From NCBI RefSeq assembly GCF_016427535.1, contig NZ_JAELXV010000001.1, positions 992,001 through 1,056,000 of the forward strand: a DNA stretch of 64,000 nucleotides, given 5' to 3'. This DNA comes from Hymenobacter sp. BT559 (GTDB lineage Bacteria > Bacteroidota > Bacteroidia > Cytophagales > Hymenobacteraceae). This document shows positions 24,069 to 32,460 of this stretch, one piece after another. Numbering within the stretch: the first letter of the stretch is position 1; every line of letters begins with the position of its first letter. The translations under genes were made by a program, and so were the position numbers. The notes below the pieces were generated by a model that was not told the origin of the DNA, made no database searches, and saw only the letters and a program-made list of their open reading frames with translations.

Positions 24069-25430
24069 TTAGAAAAGCTTAGCGACTTGTTTTACAATGA
24101 TTACGTAGAACATCAGCGCCAAAATCAATAATGTACCTACGCGCTGAGCATTCTCTAGAAACTTATCAGAGGGCTTGCGACGCAAAATCATTTCGTATAG
24201 CAGAAACAAGACATGGCCACCATCAAGCGCCGGAATGGGCAGTAGGTTCATGAAGGCCAGTACCATGCTTAGCATCCCAACCAGCGTCCAGAAGTGCGTC
24301 CAGAAATCGGGCCGGGTGGTATCGCCGCCAAATTGCTGGGCTATCTCTACTGGCCCGCCCAGGTTATCGCCAATTGACATCTCGCGACGCGCCATTTTGG
24401 TGAAAGCCTTAGCCTGCAGCGTAATAACGCCAAAGGCCTTTTCGGTGCCACGCGGCACGGACTGTGGTAAGCTATAAAAGTGGCGGTCTAGCTTAAGCTC
24501 ACTTTTCGGCCCAAGGCCAATTTTGCCTGCCTCGTTTACTGCTACAGGTAGGGTTAGCGACTGGCCGTTGCGATTAATGGTAAAAGGTAGGGTTTGCCCT
24601 TTGTGCTGAGCGACTGTGCTCTGCAATTCGTCGAAAAACCGGATGGGCGTACTCCCAATTTGGGTGATGCGGTCGCCGGCTTTAATTCCGGCTTTGACTG
24701 CTGGCTTGCCTGGTACCAATTCCTTAACGGTAAAAGGCTGGCGAGGGGAAATAAAAATACTGTCATCCGCCATCTGCTTAGTGTAGGCGTTGAAGAAGGT
24801 TTTGGGTAGCTTAGGCAGGTCGATAAGCTCCCCATTGCGCTCCACCGTATAATAGGTGTCAGTGCTGATGAGCACGTTGGGGTCGTAAATATCACTAAAC
24901 TCGTTAAACGGTCGACCGTTAATCTTAACGACCTGGTCACCAGTTCGAAATCCCAGGCTGCGACCCAGGCCGTTGGTCACTATGCCAAATTTGGCCTGCG
25001 AGGCAGGTAAGTATTCTTCGCCCGTTTTGTAAGTGAGTAGCGTAAAAATGACGATACCCGTGATAATGTTCATAATAATGCCGCCCAGCATCACCAGCAG
25101 GCGCTGCCAGGCCGGCTTGGCCCGGAATTCATCGGGCTGCGGCGGGCCGGCCAGGGCGTCGGCGTCCTGCGTTTCATCGACCATGCCGTGAATGGCCACG
25201 TAGCCCCCCAGCGGAAACCAGCCAATGCCGTACTCGGTTTCACCCACTTTCTTCTTCAGCAAGCTGAAGTTAAGCACATTGGGCAGCGGAAACAGAAAGT
25301 CGAAAAAGATGTAAAACTTAGTGACTTTAATCTTGAAAAGCTTGGCGAAGGCAAAGTGCCCGAACTCGTGCAAGCCCACTAGCAGCGAAAGGCCCAGCAC
25401 CAGCTGGCCAATCATAACGAGAATTTCCAA
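24069..25430 (-). CDS. rseP: RseP-type site-2 membrane metalloprotease
   Basis: 453 residues from a TTG at 25430 (MEILVMIGQLVLGLSLL); the ATG at 25415 is an alternative, but homologues as I recall them keep the MEIL residues. The zinc motif is HEFGH in the first helix, the second metal ligand lies in LLPIPALDGGH near residue 390, and PDZ-like segments occupy about 115-330 (KAGIKAGDRITQIG). RseP enzymes cut membrane-bound anti-sigma factors and signal-peptide remnants inside the bilayer; the anti-sigma protein at 1381 is a conceivable client. Dxr precedes it, as usual in Bacteroidota, but here a repeat element separates them. Confidence 0.93.
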   Translation of the reverse strand: MEILVMIGQLVLGLSLLVGLHEFGHFAFAKLFKIKVTKFYIFFDFLFPLPNVLNFSLLKKKVGETEYGIGWFPLGGYVAIHGMVDETQDADALAGPPQPDEFRAKPAWQRLLVMLGGIIMNIITGIVIFTLLTYKTGEEYLPASQAKFGIVTNGLGRSLGFRTGDQVVKINGRPFNEFSDIYDPNVLISTDTYYTVERNGELIDLPKLPKTFFNAYTKQMADDSIFISPRQPFTVKELVPGKPAVKAGIKAGDRITQIGSTPIRFFDELQSTVAQHKGQTLPFTINRNGQSLTLPVAVNEAGKIGLGPKSELKLDRHFYSLPQSVPRGTEKAFGVITLQAKAFTKMARREMSIGDNLGGPVEIAQQFGGDTTRPDFWTHFWTLVGMLSMVLAFMNLLPIPALDGGHVLFLLYEMILRRKPSDKFLENAQRVGTLLILALMFYVIIVKQVAKLF

Positions 25431-25453
25431 AGGAGGGAAGTAGTTAAACTAAC

Positions 25454-25559
25454 TGTCATGCGGAGTCTGTGAAGCATCTTATCTCGCTCGCAGCGCTCGG
25501 GGGTAGTAGTATTCTGACAAAAGAAGCCGCGATAAGATGCTTCCTTCATCAGCATGACA
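25454..25559. repeat. REP-like imperfect palindrome between dxr and rseP
   Basis: Outer ends TGTCATG (25454-25460) and CATGACA (25553-25559), then GAAGCATCTTATC (25471-25483) mirrored by GATAAGATGCTTC (25531-25543). The stretch between is less ordered. The TCATGC...GAAGCATCT wording matches a family of palindromic repeats I recall as common between genes in Bacteroidota. It sits inside an otherwise conserved gene pair. Confidence 0.75.
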
Positions 25560-25567
25560 ACGATTTT

Positions 25568-26731
25568 TTACAACAAACTAGTTGCTACACGCCGCGCTTC
25601 GGCGTCGGTAGCAGCGTAGTCGGCCAGGGTTGGGGCCGCAAGATACGGCACCCGGCCTAGGCACTCAGCCACCACGTCGGCCATACCTAGGAAGCTTACA
25701 CGGTCGTGCAAAAATGCGGCCACGGCTACTTCGTTGGCGGCGTTGAGCACGCACGCCGCGCTGCCGCCGCGCTGCATGGCGCTGTAGGCCAGCGACAAAT
25801 GTCGGAAGGTGCATAGGTCGGGCGCCTCGAAGGTAAGCGTGGGGTACTGCAAAAACGAGAACCTCGGAAAGTCATTGCGCAGCCGCTGGGGGTACCCTAG
25901 GGCATACTGAATGGGCAGCTTCATGTCGGGCAGGCCGAGCTGCGCCTTCAACGAGCCGTCCTCAAACTGTACCAGCGAGTGCACAATGCTCTGCGGGTGC
26001 ACCACCACGTCAACTTGCTCATTGGCAAGGTCAAACAGCCACTTGGCCTCAATCACTTCCAGCCCCTTGTTCATGAGCGTGGCCGAATCGATGGTAATTT
26101 TGGCGCCCATCGTCCAATTGGGGTGCTTTAGGGCCTGGGCTTTGGTAATGTGGGTCAATTCTTGGGATGAGCGACCTCGGAAAGGTCCCCCTGACGCCGT
26201 CAGAATGACCTTCTCGATGGGGTTCTGCGCTTCGCCCACTAGGCACTGGAAAATGGCCGAGTGCTCCGAGTCGACGGGCAGCAACTTTACGCCGTACTGC
26301 TGCACGAGGCTGGTTATCAGCTCGCCAGCTACTACTAGCGTTTCCTTATTAGCTAGGGCAATGTCTTTGCCAGCCCGGATGGCGGCCACCGTGGGCGGCA
26401 GACCAGCGTAGCCTACTAGCGCTGTGAGCACCACGTCGATATCGGGGCGCTGCACTACTTCGGTGAGGGCTGCATCGCCGGCTAGCACTTCGGTTTCGGG
26501 CTGGTCGGCTAGGGCCGCTTTGGTTTGCTGGTAATGCTCGTCGCCGATGACCACGGCAGCGGGCCGAAACTCGCGGGCCTGGGCTACTAGCAGCTCCCAT
26601 TGCCGCCCGGCCGTGAGCACCGCCACCCGAAAGCGGCCGCGCTGTTCGCGCACTACCTCTAGCGCCTGCGTGCCGATAGAGCCCGTGGAGCCCAGCAAGG
26701 CCAGGGTTTTTATAGAAAAAGAATCCGTCAT
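25568..26731 (-). CDS. dxr: 1-deoxy-D-xylulose 5-phosphate reductoisomerase
   Basis: 387 residues, normal length. It converts 1-deoxyxylulose 5-phosphate to 2-C-methylerythritol 4-phosphate using NADPH and a divalent metal, in the non-mevalonate isoprenoid pathway. The NADPH fold opens with LALLGSTGSIGTQALEVV; the metal/substrate region reads LLPVDSEHSAIFQCL and LTASGGPFRGRS; KITIDSATLMNKGLEVIEA and the C-terminal VLNAANEVAVAAFL complete the family pattern. All hallmark residues are present. A perfect -7 element lies 19 bp upstream, so transcription starts just before the ATG. Confidence 0.96.
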   Translation of the reverse strand: MTDSFSIKTLALLGSTGSIGTQALEVVREQRGRFRVAVLTAGRQWELLVAQAREFRPAAVVIGDEHYQQTKAALADQPETEVLAGDAALTEVVQRPDIDVVLTALVGYAGLPPTVAAIRAGKDIALANKETLVVAGELITSLVQQYGVKLLPVDSEHSAIFQCLVGEAQNPIEKVILTASGGPFRGRSSQELTHITKAQALKHPNWTMGAKITIDSATLMNKGLEVIEAKWLFDLANEQVDVVVHPQSIVHSLVQFEDGSLKAQLGLPDMKLPIQYALGYPQRLRNDFPRFSFLQYPTLTFEAPDLCTFRHLSLAYSAMQRGGSAACVLNAANEVAVAAFLHDRVSFLGMADVVAECLGRVPYLAAPTLADYAATDAEARRVATSLL

Positions 26732-26749
26732 TCGTCGTTAATAGATACT

Positions 26750-26757
26750 CAAAGGTA
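26750..26757 (-). promoter_or_regulatory. Probable -7 box of dxr
   Basis: The minus strand reads TACCTTTG (TAnnTTTG consensus) 19 bp before the ATG at 26731. No TTG at the expected -33 spacing was seen. Confidence 0.5.
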
Positions 26758-26924
26758 GGGCGCAGGGCGGGCCTCTGCGTCCGCTAGTTGCGAGCGGGGG
26801 CCAGGGTATTTCTGAAAGCTTAGCTCGTAGCTACCCAACCTTAACCTATCCATTTGAGGCGCGGACCCGTACAGTTAGCACGCCCCTCGGGCCTACGTTC
26901 ACTCTATATCTCTGCTCTCTCCCA

Positions 26925-27995
26925 ATGGCTATCAAACTCAAGCCCCTCGACCAACAAGTTATTGTAATTACTGGCGCTACCAGCGGTATTGGCTTGGCTA
27001 CGGCCAAGGCCGCCCACAAAGCAGGGGCTCGCCTGGTGCTTGCCGCCCGTTCGCAGGCCGACCTAGATACCGTGGCCCGCCAACTAGGCAGCCGCGTGGC
27101 CGTGGTGGCCGCCGACGTAGCCGACCCCGCCGCCGTGCACCGCATCCACGAAGCTGCTCACTCCAACTTCGGCGCCCTCGATACGTGGGTCAATAATGCC
27201 GGCGTAGGCATGTGGGGCAAGCTAGAGCAAGGCAAGCTCGAAGATTTCAAAAAGCTGTACGAGACCAACTTCTGGGGCATCGTGAATGGCTCGCTCGAAG
27301 CCATCAAGCACTTTAAGAAACACGGCGGTGCTCTTATCAACCTAGGTAGCGTGGTGAGCGACGTGGCCGTGCCTATCCAGGGCATGTACGCCTCCAGCAA
27401 GCACGCCGTGAAAGGCTTTACCGATGCCCTACGCATCGAGCTGGCCGACGAGAAAGCGCCTGTGTCCGTGACGCTCATCAAGCCGGCGGCCATTGATACG
27501 CCTTTCCCCGAGCACGCCCGCAACTACTTGCCCGAGAAGCCCAAGCTGCCCCAGCCCGTGTACGCGCCCGAGGAAGTAGCTAAGGCCATCTTGCATGCCG
27601 CCACGCACCCGGTGCGTGACATCTACGTGGGCGGCGGTGGCAAGCTCATGAGCACTACCAACAAGTACGCCCCCGGCGTGATGGACTGGGTAGAAGCCAA
27701 AACCGGCGTGGCGCAGCAAAAGCAGGAGGCCACTCGCGCTGTAGACCCCGCTGGCTCGCTGCACCGCCCCAACGGCCCCCACGCCAAAGTGCGCGGCAGC
27801 AACCCCGGCCACGTCATGGAAACCAGCCTGTATACCCGCGCTACGCTGCACCCGGTGCTGGCCGGCCTGGCTGCCGCTACCGGCCTGGCCGCTACGATTG
27901 CACTCATTTCGAGCCGTTCGCGCGATGGCCTCAAAGATGCTGGCGTACCTGTGCACCACGGCCACGATTCGGGTGTGGCTGTGACGGATAACTAA
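26925..27995 (+). CDS. SDR family oxidoreductase with C-terminal extension
   Basis: 356 residues, about 100 longer than a classical short-chain dehydrogenase. The Rossmann motif TGATSGIG (about residue 18), NNAG (about 88), Ser in LGSVVSDV and the catalytic pair Y-x3-K in YASSKHAV are all present, so it is an active NAD(P)-dependent enzyme. Residues about 255-356 add a Pro/His-rich linker and one probable membrane helix (VLAGLAAATGLAATIALI), which would tether the enzyme to the inner membrane. The substrate is unknown. It stands alone upstream of a terminator at 28025. Confidence 0.87.
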   Translation: MAIKLKPLDQQVIVITGATSGIGLATAKAAHKAGARLVLAARSQADLDTVARQLGSRVAVVAADVADPAAVHRIHEAAHSNFGALDTWVNNAGVGMWGKLEQGKLEDFKKLYETNFWGIVNGSLEAIKHFKKHGGALINLGSVVSDVAVPIQGMYASSKHAVKGFTDALRIELADEKAPVSVTLIKPAAIDTPFPEHARNYLPEKPKLPQPVYAPEEVAKAILHAATHPVRDIYVGGGGKLMSTTNKYAPGVMDWVEAKTGVAQQKQEATRAVDPAGSLHRPNGPHAKVRGSNPGHVMETSLYTRATLHPVLAGLAAATGLAATIALISSRSRDGLKDAGVPVHHGHDSGVAVTDN

Positions 27996-28024
27996 GCTAA
28001 CGCAAGTAGCTTAGCCGCTAGTAG

Positions 28025-28056
28025 AAAGCGCCTTCCTCGACCGGGGGAGGCGCTTT
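28025..28056 (+). terminator. Terminator after the SDR gene
   Basis: AAAGCGCC (28025-28032) pairs with GGCGCTTT (28049-28056), with a T-run at the end (CTTTTG). Its right arm covers the GTG at 28056, which argues against that codon as a start for the next gene. Confidence 0.75.
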
Positions 28057-28094
28057 TGTGCGTACTAGCCCTAGGTGGCCGCTACCTTTACCGC

Positions 28095-29252
28095 GTGCCA
28101 ACCGAAGTAGACTACGACATTGCCATAGTAGGGGCCGGGCCGGCGGGCACGGCCTGCGCGCTGGCATTGCGCGGCAGCGGCCTGCGGGTGCTGCTGCTCG
28201 ACAAGGCCACTTTCCCACGCGATAAAATTTGCGGTGATGCCGTGCCGGGCCACGCGCTGAAAGCATTGCGCCAGCTCGACCCAGCTTATGTCGAGGCCCT
28301 GTGGCAGCTAGAGCCGCGCGACGACGTGCGCCGCAGCCGCATCGTGGCGCCCAGTGGCGCGAGCTTCTACATGCACTGGAATCTGCGCACCTTCAACAGC
28401 CCGCGTCTTGACTTCGACGCCGCGCTGTTTGCGCTAGTGCGCCAGTTTACGGATACCGAAATACGGGAAAGCGCGACCCTAAAAACGCTGGAAATCGAGC
28501 CTAGCCATGTGCAGCTACACTTGGCCGATGGCACCGAGCTCACCGCCAGCCTGGTTATTGGCTGCGATGGCGCCAACTCGGCGGTGGGCCGCCGCCTGCT
28601 GCCCGAGCCGCGCCTGGCGCGCGCGCACCATAGCGCGGGCGTACGGGCGTACTTCGAGAACGTGGCCGGTACTGAGTCGGGCACCACCGAGTTTTTCTTC
28701 AGCCAAAACTACCTGGCCGGCTACTGCTGGCTGTTTCCGGTGGGGGCGGGGCGCTACAACGTGGGCCTAGGTATGCTTTCTGAACTCGTGGCTAAGCACA
28801 AGGTCGACCTCAAGCAGCTGCTGCTCGATACCGTGCAAACGCACCCCGAGCTGGCCGGCCGCTTCAAAGAGGCGCGGCAGCTGGGTCCGGTGCTAGGCTT
28901 TGGGCTGCCCATGGGCGGCGGGCGGCAGCGCCCGTGCAGCGGGGCGCGCTTTATGCTGTGCGGCGATGCAGCCTCGCTCATCGACCCCTTGCAGGGCCAC
29001 GGCATCGACATGGCCGTGCGCAGCGGCATCATGGCCGCCGCGCAGGCCCGTCGATGCATGGCCCAGGATGACTTCAGCGCGGGTTTTATGCAAGCCTACG
29101 ACGCCGAAGTGCAGCGCCATCTCGGGCCAGTGCTGGCCCGCAACTACCGCCTCATGCGGCTGTTGGGCACCCGGCCGTGGCTTCTCAACCTAGGGGCGCG
29201 CCTGGCGCAGCTGCCGGGCCTGGGCCGCCGTCTGCAGCGGCTGTTAGGGTAG
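28095..29252 (+). CDS. FAD-dependent oxidoreductase, geranylgeranyl reductase family
   Basis: 385 residues from the GTG at 28095, chosen because it places the FAD-binding strand at the very N-terminus (DYDIAIVGAGPAGTACALAL) and clears the terminator upstream. After the dinucleotide motif come LLLDKATFPRDKICGDAV and, near residue 290, CGDAASLIDPLQGHGID, the FAD pyrophosphate-binding box of the family. Members reduce geranylgeranyl groups of lipids or act on polycyclic and quinone-like substrates. In a Bacteroidota genome a role in carotenoid, menaquinone or lipid chemistry is possible, but no neighbour tells which. Confidence 0.87.
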   Translation: MPTEVDYDIAIVGAGPAGTACALALRGSGLRVLLLDKATFPRDKICGDAVPGHALKALRQLDPAYVEALWQLEPRDDVRRSRIVAPSGASFYMHWNLRTFNSPRLDFDAALFALVRQFTDTEIRESATLKTLEIEPSHVQLHLADGTELTASLVIGCDGANSAVGRRLLPEPRLARAHHSAGVRAYFENVAGTESGTTEFFFSQNYLAGYCWLFPVGAGRYNVGLGMLSELVAKHKVDLKQLLLDTVQTHPELAGRFKEARQLGPVLGFGLPMGGGRQRPCSGARFMLCGDAASLIDPLQGHGIDMAVRSGIMAAAQARRCMAQDDFSAGFMQAYDAEVQRHLGPVLARNYRLMRLLGTRPWLLNLGARLAQLPGLGRRLQRLLG

Positions 29253-29268
29253 GGCCAGCCCCGGCTGC

Positions 29269-29712
29269 CTACCGAATAGTAGCCGGAAACCTAGCTTGGC
29301 AAAGGCGCAGCCACTCCTCGGCTTCGGGCACGTTGTCGAAGAACTGTAGCTCGAATAAGCAGGTAGCAGGGGTGAGCGGAGTGTTCGTGATGGTGTCGTG
29401 CTTTGTGTCGGCCTGCACCACATGCGCCACGTAGCGCAAGCCCATGTGCGCAGCCCGCGGCGCCCAAATGCGCATGAGCCAATCGAGCGAGTCGAACCAG
29501 GGGCCGCGCAGGTCGGTATTATCGTTGAGTAGGTAGGGGCAATGAATACCAGCGAGTTGCTGTAAATAATTGTCGGCTCCGCGCAGGGCCTCTTCCGAGT
29601 CTATAAAGCCGCGCCAAGTTGCGCGCAGCCATTTATCAGATTCTTCAAACGTGAGAGTACACCGGCTGCCATCCGTATCTGGAAGCGAATTGATAAGCAT
29701 AAAAGAAAACAT
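29269..29712 (-). CDS. Small STAS-like hypothetical protein
   Basis: 147 residues, no signal peptide or membrane helix. The order of segments (LTFEESDKWLRATWRGFID, helix, HCPYLLNDNTDLRGPW, helix, LRYVAHVV, a final helix FFDNVPEAEEWL) resembles SpoIIAA/STAS-like folds that bind partners rather than catalyse. A distant paralogue is encoded at 58304-58756 with the same layout and the same ending (FDNEPAARAWL). Function unknown. It runs convergent to the flavoprotein gene, 16 bp apart. Confidence 0.6.
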   Translation of the reverse strand: MFSFMLINSLPDTDGSRCTLTFEESDKWLRATWRGFIDSEEALRGADNYLQQLAGIHCPYLLNDNTDLRGPWFDSLDWLMRIWAPRAAHMGLRYVAHVVQADTKHDTITNTPLTPATCLFELQFFDNVPEAEEWLRLCQARFPATIR

Positions 29713-30049
29713 GTGAAACGGATTGGCAAACCTCGCCCCTCCGCCGCAGCTAACCTAGGCAGTAGATACTGGTTTTCACTCCTGACTAATACGCTATTTT
29801 TATCAGTAGAAATACTTAGGCCTTTCGGGCAAGCCTCGAAAATTTTGAGCGGGTAACTAGCTTTAAAAAGCCATCTGCCTGCTTGGCAACGCACTATACA
29901 CTGCCTCGATTTGCAATAGGCAGTAGCACGAGCTTTGAGCCTGCAGGTGCAACCAGTTTGATACCCGCCAATTAGAAATCCGCACTACTACTCGCAAACA
30001 TCCCAACCCCCTAGGTTGTCGTAGGCGAGCTTAACTTATAAAAGACACC
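29713..30049. other. 337-bp intergenic region between divergent genes
   Basis: The gap is AT-richer than the surroundings and holds two CCTAGG sites (29754, 30010). No perfect TAnnTTTG box, RNA or credible gene was found. A short word, GGCAGTAG, occurs twice (about 29758 and 29921). It should contain the promoters of the STAS-like and ankyrin genes. Confidence 0.5.
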
Positions 30050-30550
30050 ATGGCTTTCACTTCCACCCAACCCATCGACTTGCTCTACGATGCCGCCCGC
30101 CGCGGCGATGTAGCCGACATCGAGCAGCTGCTCCAAGACCCCCAGCTGGACATCAACGCCCAAAACGGCAAGGGCCACTCGGCCCTCATTCTAGCTACCT
30201 ACGACAACCACATCGACGCCGCCCGCTTGCTCATCGACCGCGGCGCCGACCTCAACCTGCAAGATGCCAGCGGAAACTCGGCCCTGATGGGTGTGGCCTT
30301 CAAGGGTTATGCCGACATTGCCCGCCTGCTCATTGAGCGCGGCGCGGCCCTCGACCTCACCAACGGCAACGGCGGCACGGCCCTCATGTTTGCCACCCTC
30401 TTCGGCCGCAATGAGTTAGTAAAGATTCTCCTCGAAGCCGGCGCCGATGCTACCCTGCGCGACGTGCGTGGCCTCACTGCCCTGCACCTAGCCGGCCAGC
30501 AAGGCAACGAAGAAGCCTGGAAGCTCCTAGGTGGAAGCGAGGACGAGTAA
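30050..30550 (+). CDS. Ankyrin repeat protein
   Basis: 166 residues with four to five ankyrin repeats in a row (DLLYDAARRGDVADIEQLL, GHSALILATYDNHIDAARLL, GNSALMGVAFKGYADIARLL, GGTALMFATLFGRNELVKIL, GLTALHLAGQQGNEEAWKLL). There is no signal peptide, so it is cytoplasmic. Such proteins bind partner proteins; similar small ankyrin proteins in Proteobacteria accompany catalase, but no catalase is nearby. It is monocistronic, ended by a strong terminator. Confidence 0.92.
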   Translation: MAFTSTQPIDLLYDAARRGDVADIEQLLQDPQLDINAQNGKGHSALILATYDNHIDAARLLIDRGADLNLQDASGNSALMGVAFKGYADIARLLIERGAALDLTNGNGGTALMFATLFGRNELVKILLEAGADATLRDVRGLTALHLAGQQGNEEAWKLLGGSEDE

Positions 30551-30566
30551 CTCGATTAAGACAAAC

Positions 30567-30604
30567 TAAAAAGGCCGTCCTATGTCAGTAGGACGGCCTT
30601 TTTT
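30567..30604. terminator. Bidirectional terminator
   Basis: AAAAAGGCCGTCCTA (about 30568-30582) pairs with TAGGACGGCCTTTTT (30589-30603) over a 6-nt loop. It ends the ankyrin gene and the convergent SDR gene (stop at 30617). Confidence 0.9.
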
Positions 30605-30616
30605 ATAACTACTAAC

Positions 30617-31405
30617 TTAAATCGCCCGCACCACGCCGCCATCTACGCGTACCGAGGCGCCGTTGGTGGCCGCCGCCAGCGGGCTGCTGAGGTAGGCTAC
30701 CATGCTGGCAATCTCATCAGTGGTGATGAAGCGCTGCAGCAGCGACGATGGCCGCGCATCGCGGAAAAACTCGTGCTCGGCTTCTTCGCGGGTTTTGCCT
30801 TCGCCGGCCAGCTTTTTTAGAAATTCCTCCACGCCCTCCGAGGCCGTGGGGCCGGGCAGCACCGAATTCACGGTGACGCCGGTGCCCTTGGTGAGCTCGG
30901 CCAGGCCGCGCGCTACGGCCAGCTGAGCAGTTTTGGTGGTGCCGTAGTGCACCATTTCAGCCGGAATCTGTAAACCTGATTCGCTCGAAATAAAGAGGAT
31001 GCGACCCCAGTCGGCCTCTAGCATCAGCGGGAAATACTGACGCGAGAGCCGCACCCCGCTCAGCACGTTCACTTCGAAGAAGCGCAGCCAGTCGGCATCC
31101 GTAATTTCAGCAAACGGCTTAGGCTCGAAGATGCCCACGTTATTGACCAAAATATCAACCCTAGGTACCTCGCGCAGCAGGTTATCGACCTGCGCCGCGT
31201 CGCCAAAATCTACCGCCACGCCGCGCACACTGGCCCCCGGCGTCTGGGCCACGATGGCCGCCTGGGCTTCCTGGATGCGCGCCTCGGTGCGTCCAGTAAT
31301 GATGACGTGTGCGCCCTCGGCGGCCAGCCGCTGCGCGATGGCCAGCCCGATGCCAGCCGTAGAGCCCGTGACGAGGGCAGTTTTATTTGCAATTTGGAGG
31401 TCCAT
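30617..31405 (-). CDS. SDR family oxidoreductase
   Basis: 262 residues, classical short-chain dehydrogenase length. Cofactor motif TGSTAGIG (about residue 14), NNVG (about 89), Ser in ISSESGL and catalytic Y-x3-K in HYGTTKTAQ. The C-terminal segment VAYLSSPLAAATNGASVRVDGG is typical of the family. An Arg after the first strand (TGRTEAR) points to NADPH preference. The substrate is unknown. It is preceded on the plus side by the DUF1304 gene (84 bp further), but a common transcript is uncertain. Confidence 0.9.
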   Translation of the reverse strand: MDLQIANKTALVTGSTAGIGLAIAQRLAAEGAHVIITGRTEARIQEAQAAIVAQTPGASVRGVAVDFGDAAQVDNLLREVPRVDILVNNVGIFEPKPFAEITDADWLRFFEVNVLSGVRLSRQYFPLMLEADWGRILFISSESGLQIPAEMVHYGTTKTAQLAVARGLAELTKGTGVTVNSVLPGPTASEGVEEFLKKLAGEGKTREEAEHEFFRDARPSSLLQRFITTDEIASMVAYLSSPLAAATNGASVRVDGGVVRAI

Positions 31406-31489
31406 GAACTTCAGATTTAGGAAAAGATAGTCCAGTCCTAAACCGAAGGTGGGTCGGTTTTGATTTTGCTGGCTGCCCGCCGGGCCAAC

Positions 31490-31852
31490 CTAGGCCAGCC
31501 ACAGCGCCGCCAGGGCCAGCGCGGCGGGTAGCGTTTGTACTAGCAAAATGCGCCCGCCCGCCGTGGCTGCCCCATAGAGCCCCGCCACCGCCACGCACCC
31601 CAAAAAGAACGTGCCTACGCTGCGGTGCCACTGCGGGTCGGTGATGAGCAGCGCCCACACCAGCCCCGCCACCAGAAAGCCATTGTACAGTCCTTGGTTG
31701 CCGGCCAGCGTCTTGGTAGCTGGAAACAGCTCGGCCGGCAGCGACCGGAATACCTTCGGCCCCCGCGAAACCCAGGCAAACATTTCCAGCCACACGATAT
31801 ACAAATGAATGAGCGCCACAAGGCCGATGAGGAGTTGGCTGAGTAAGTGCAT
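31490..31852 (-). CDS. DUF1304 family membrane protein
   Basis: 120 residues from the ATG at 31852 (MHLLSQLLIGLVALIHLYIV). Four membrane helices are visible. The family pattern is WLEMFAW near residue 22, LAGNQGLYNGFLVAG near 50 and FLGCVAVAGLYGAAT near 85. It is an inner-membrane protein of unknown function. Its stop TAG is inside a CCTAGG palindrome. It may be cotranscribed with the SDR gene downstream (84 bp gap). Confidence 0.85.
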   Translation of the reverse strand: MHLLSQLLIGLVALIHLYIVWLEMFAWVSRGPKVFRSLPAELFPATKTLAGNQGLYNGFLVAGLVWALLITDPQWHRSVGTFFLGCVAVAGLYGAATAGGRILLVQTLPAALALAALWLA

Positions 31853-31885
31853 ACTTAGGGGCTGGAAAAGTCGGGTACTCAAAGA

Positions 31886-31951
31886 AAAGCGTTGCAACTA
31901 AAAAGCTCACTAGACCTCCCGGTTTAGTGAGCTTTTTAGTTGCAACGCTTT
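31886..31951. terminator. Long perfect hairpin after the GerW-like gene
   Basis: 27-bp arms without mismatch: AAAGCGTTGCAACTAAAAAG (31886 on, to 31912) mirrored at 31925-31951, with a 12-nt loop. The A/T-run is inside the stem, so it can act on both strands. It lies between the GerW-like gene (stop 31955) and the DUF1304 gene (start 31852). Confidence 0.85.
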
Positions 31952-31954
31952 ATG

Positions 31955-32338
31955 TTAGTTCTTGCGGTCCTTCAGCAACCTAGGTACGCTCCGCAGCAGT
32001 AGCCACGCAATGGCCCCGCTCACCGCCACCAGCGGCACCACCGACGACCGGATGGGCCGGAAGCGGCTGCGGCCCTCCCGCAGCTCGATGTAGCCCACGG
32101 GCGTGAGCGACACGCCCGCCCCGGCCCCCAGGCCCGAGCCGGCAGCTTCGCCCGCCTCGGTGCCGCCACCTCCACCACCGCCAAAACCGTAGCGCGCTCG
32201 TGCTACTGGAATGACCGTGATGCCGTCGCGCTCGACGGGGGTGCCGTACACGGCCTGCGCCGTGGCGGTCGTGCTGAGCTGCTGGCCTAGGCGCTCAAGC
32301 AGCGATTGGGCCGGGGTAGCGGCAGAGGAAGCATTCAT
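31955..32338 (-). CDS. GerW/YtfJ family protein
   Basis: 127 residues. It shows the YtfJ pattern: a helical start (SLLERLGQQLSTTATAQ), VYGTPVERDGITVIPVARAR, a glycine tract (YGFGGGGGGG) and VGYIELREGRSRFRPI, then a C-terminal membrane helix (VVPLVAVSGAIAWLLL). In Bacillus, GerW is a sporulation protein; Bacteroidota do not sporulate, so the role here must differ and is unknown. It is followed by the 27-bp-arm terminator. Confidence 0.8.
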   Translation of the reverse strand: MNASSAATPAQSLLERLGQQLSTTATAQAVYGTPVERDGITVIPVARARYGFGGGGGGGTEAGEAAGSGLGAGAGVSLTPVGYIELREGRSRFRPIRSSVVPLVAVSGAIAWLLLRSVPRLLKDRKN

Positions 32339-32393
32339 TGGGGAGAAACCACTGGGAACAGGTGAAAATCAAGCTTGGCTAGCTAAAAACCAA

Positions 32394-32442
32394 CAGGCCC
32401 AACCTAAGCCGCACCCCATTGGCGCGGCCTAGGTTGGGCCTG
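32394..32442. terminator. Hairpin between the T9SS cargo gene and the GerW-like gene
   Basis: CAGGCCCAACCTAAGCCGC (32394-32412) pairs with GCGGCCTAGGTTGGGCCTG (32424-32442), one mismatch, 11-nt loop. CCTAGG forms part of the right arm. It ends the minus-strand T9SS cargo gene (stop 32461). Confidence 0.75.
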
Positions 32443-32460
32443 CAAGGTACTTCGGGCGGG

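Noticed and set aside
29601..29894. 97-codon open frame upstream of the STAS-like gene
   Set aside because: Overlaps the real gene in another frame, has no family features and weak coding character.
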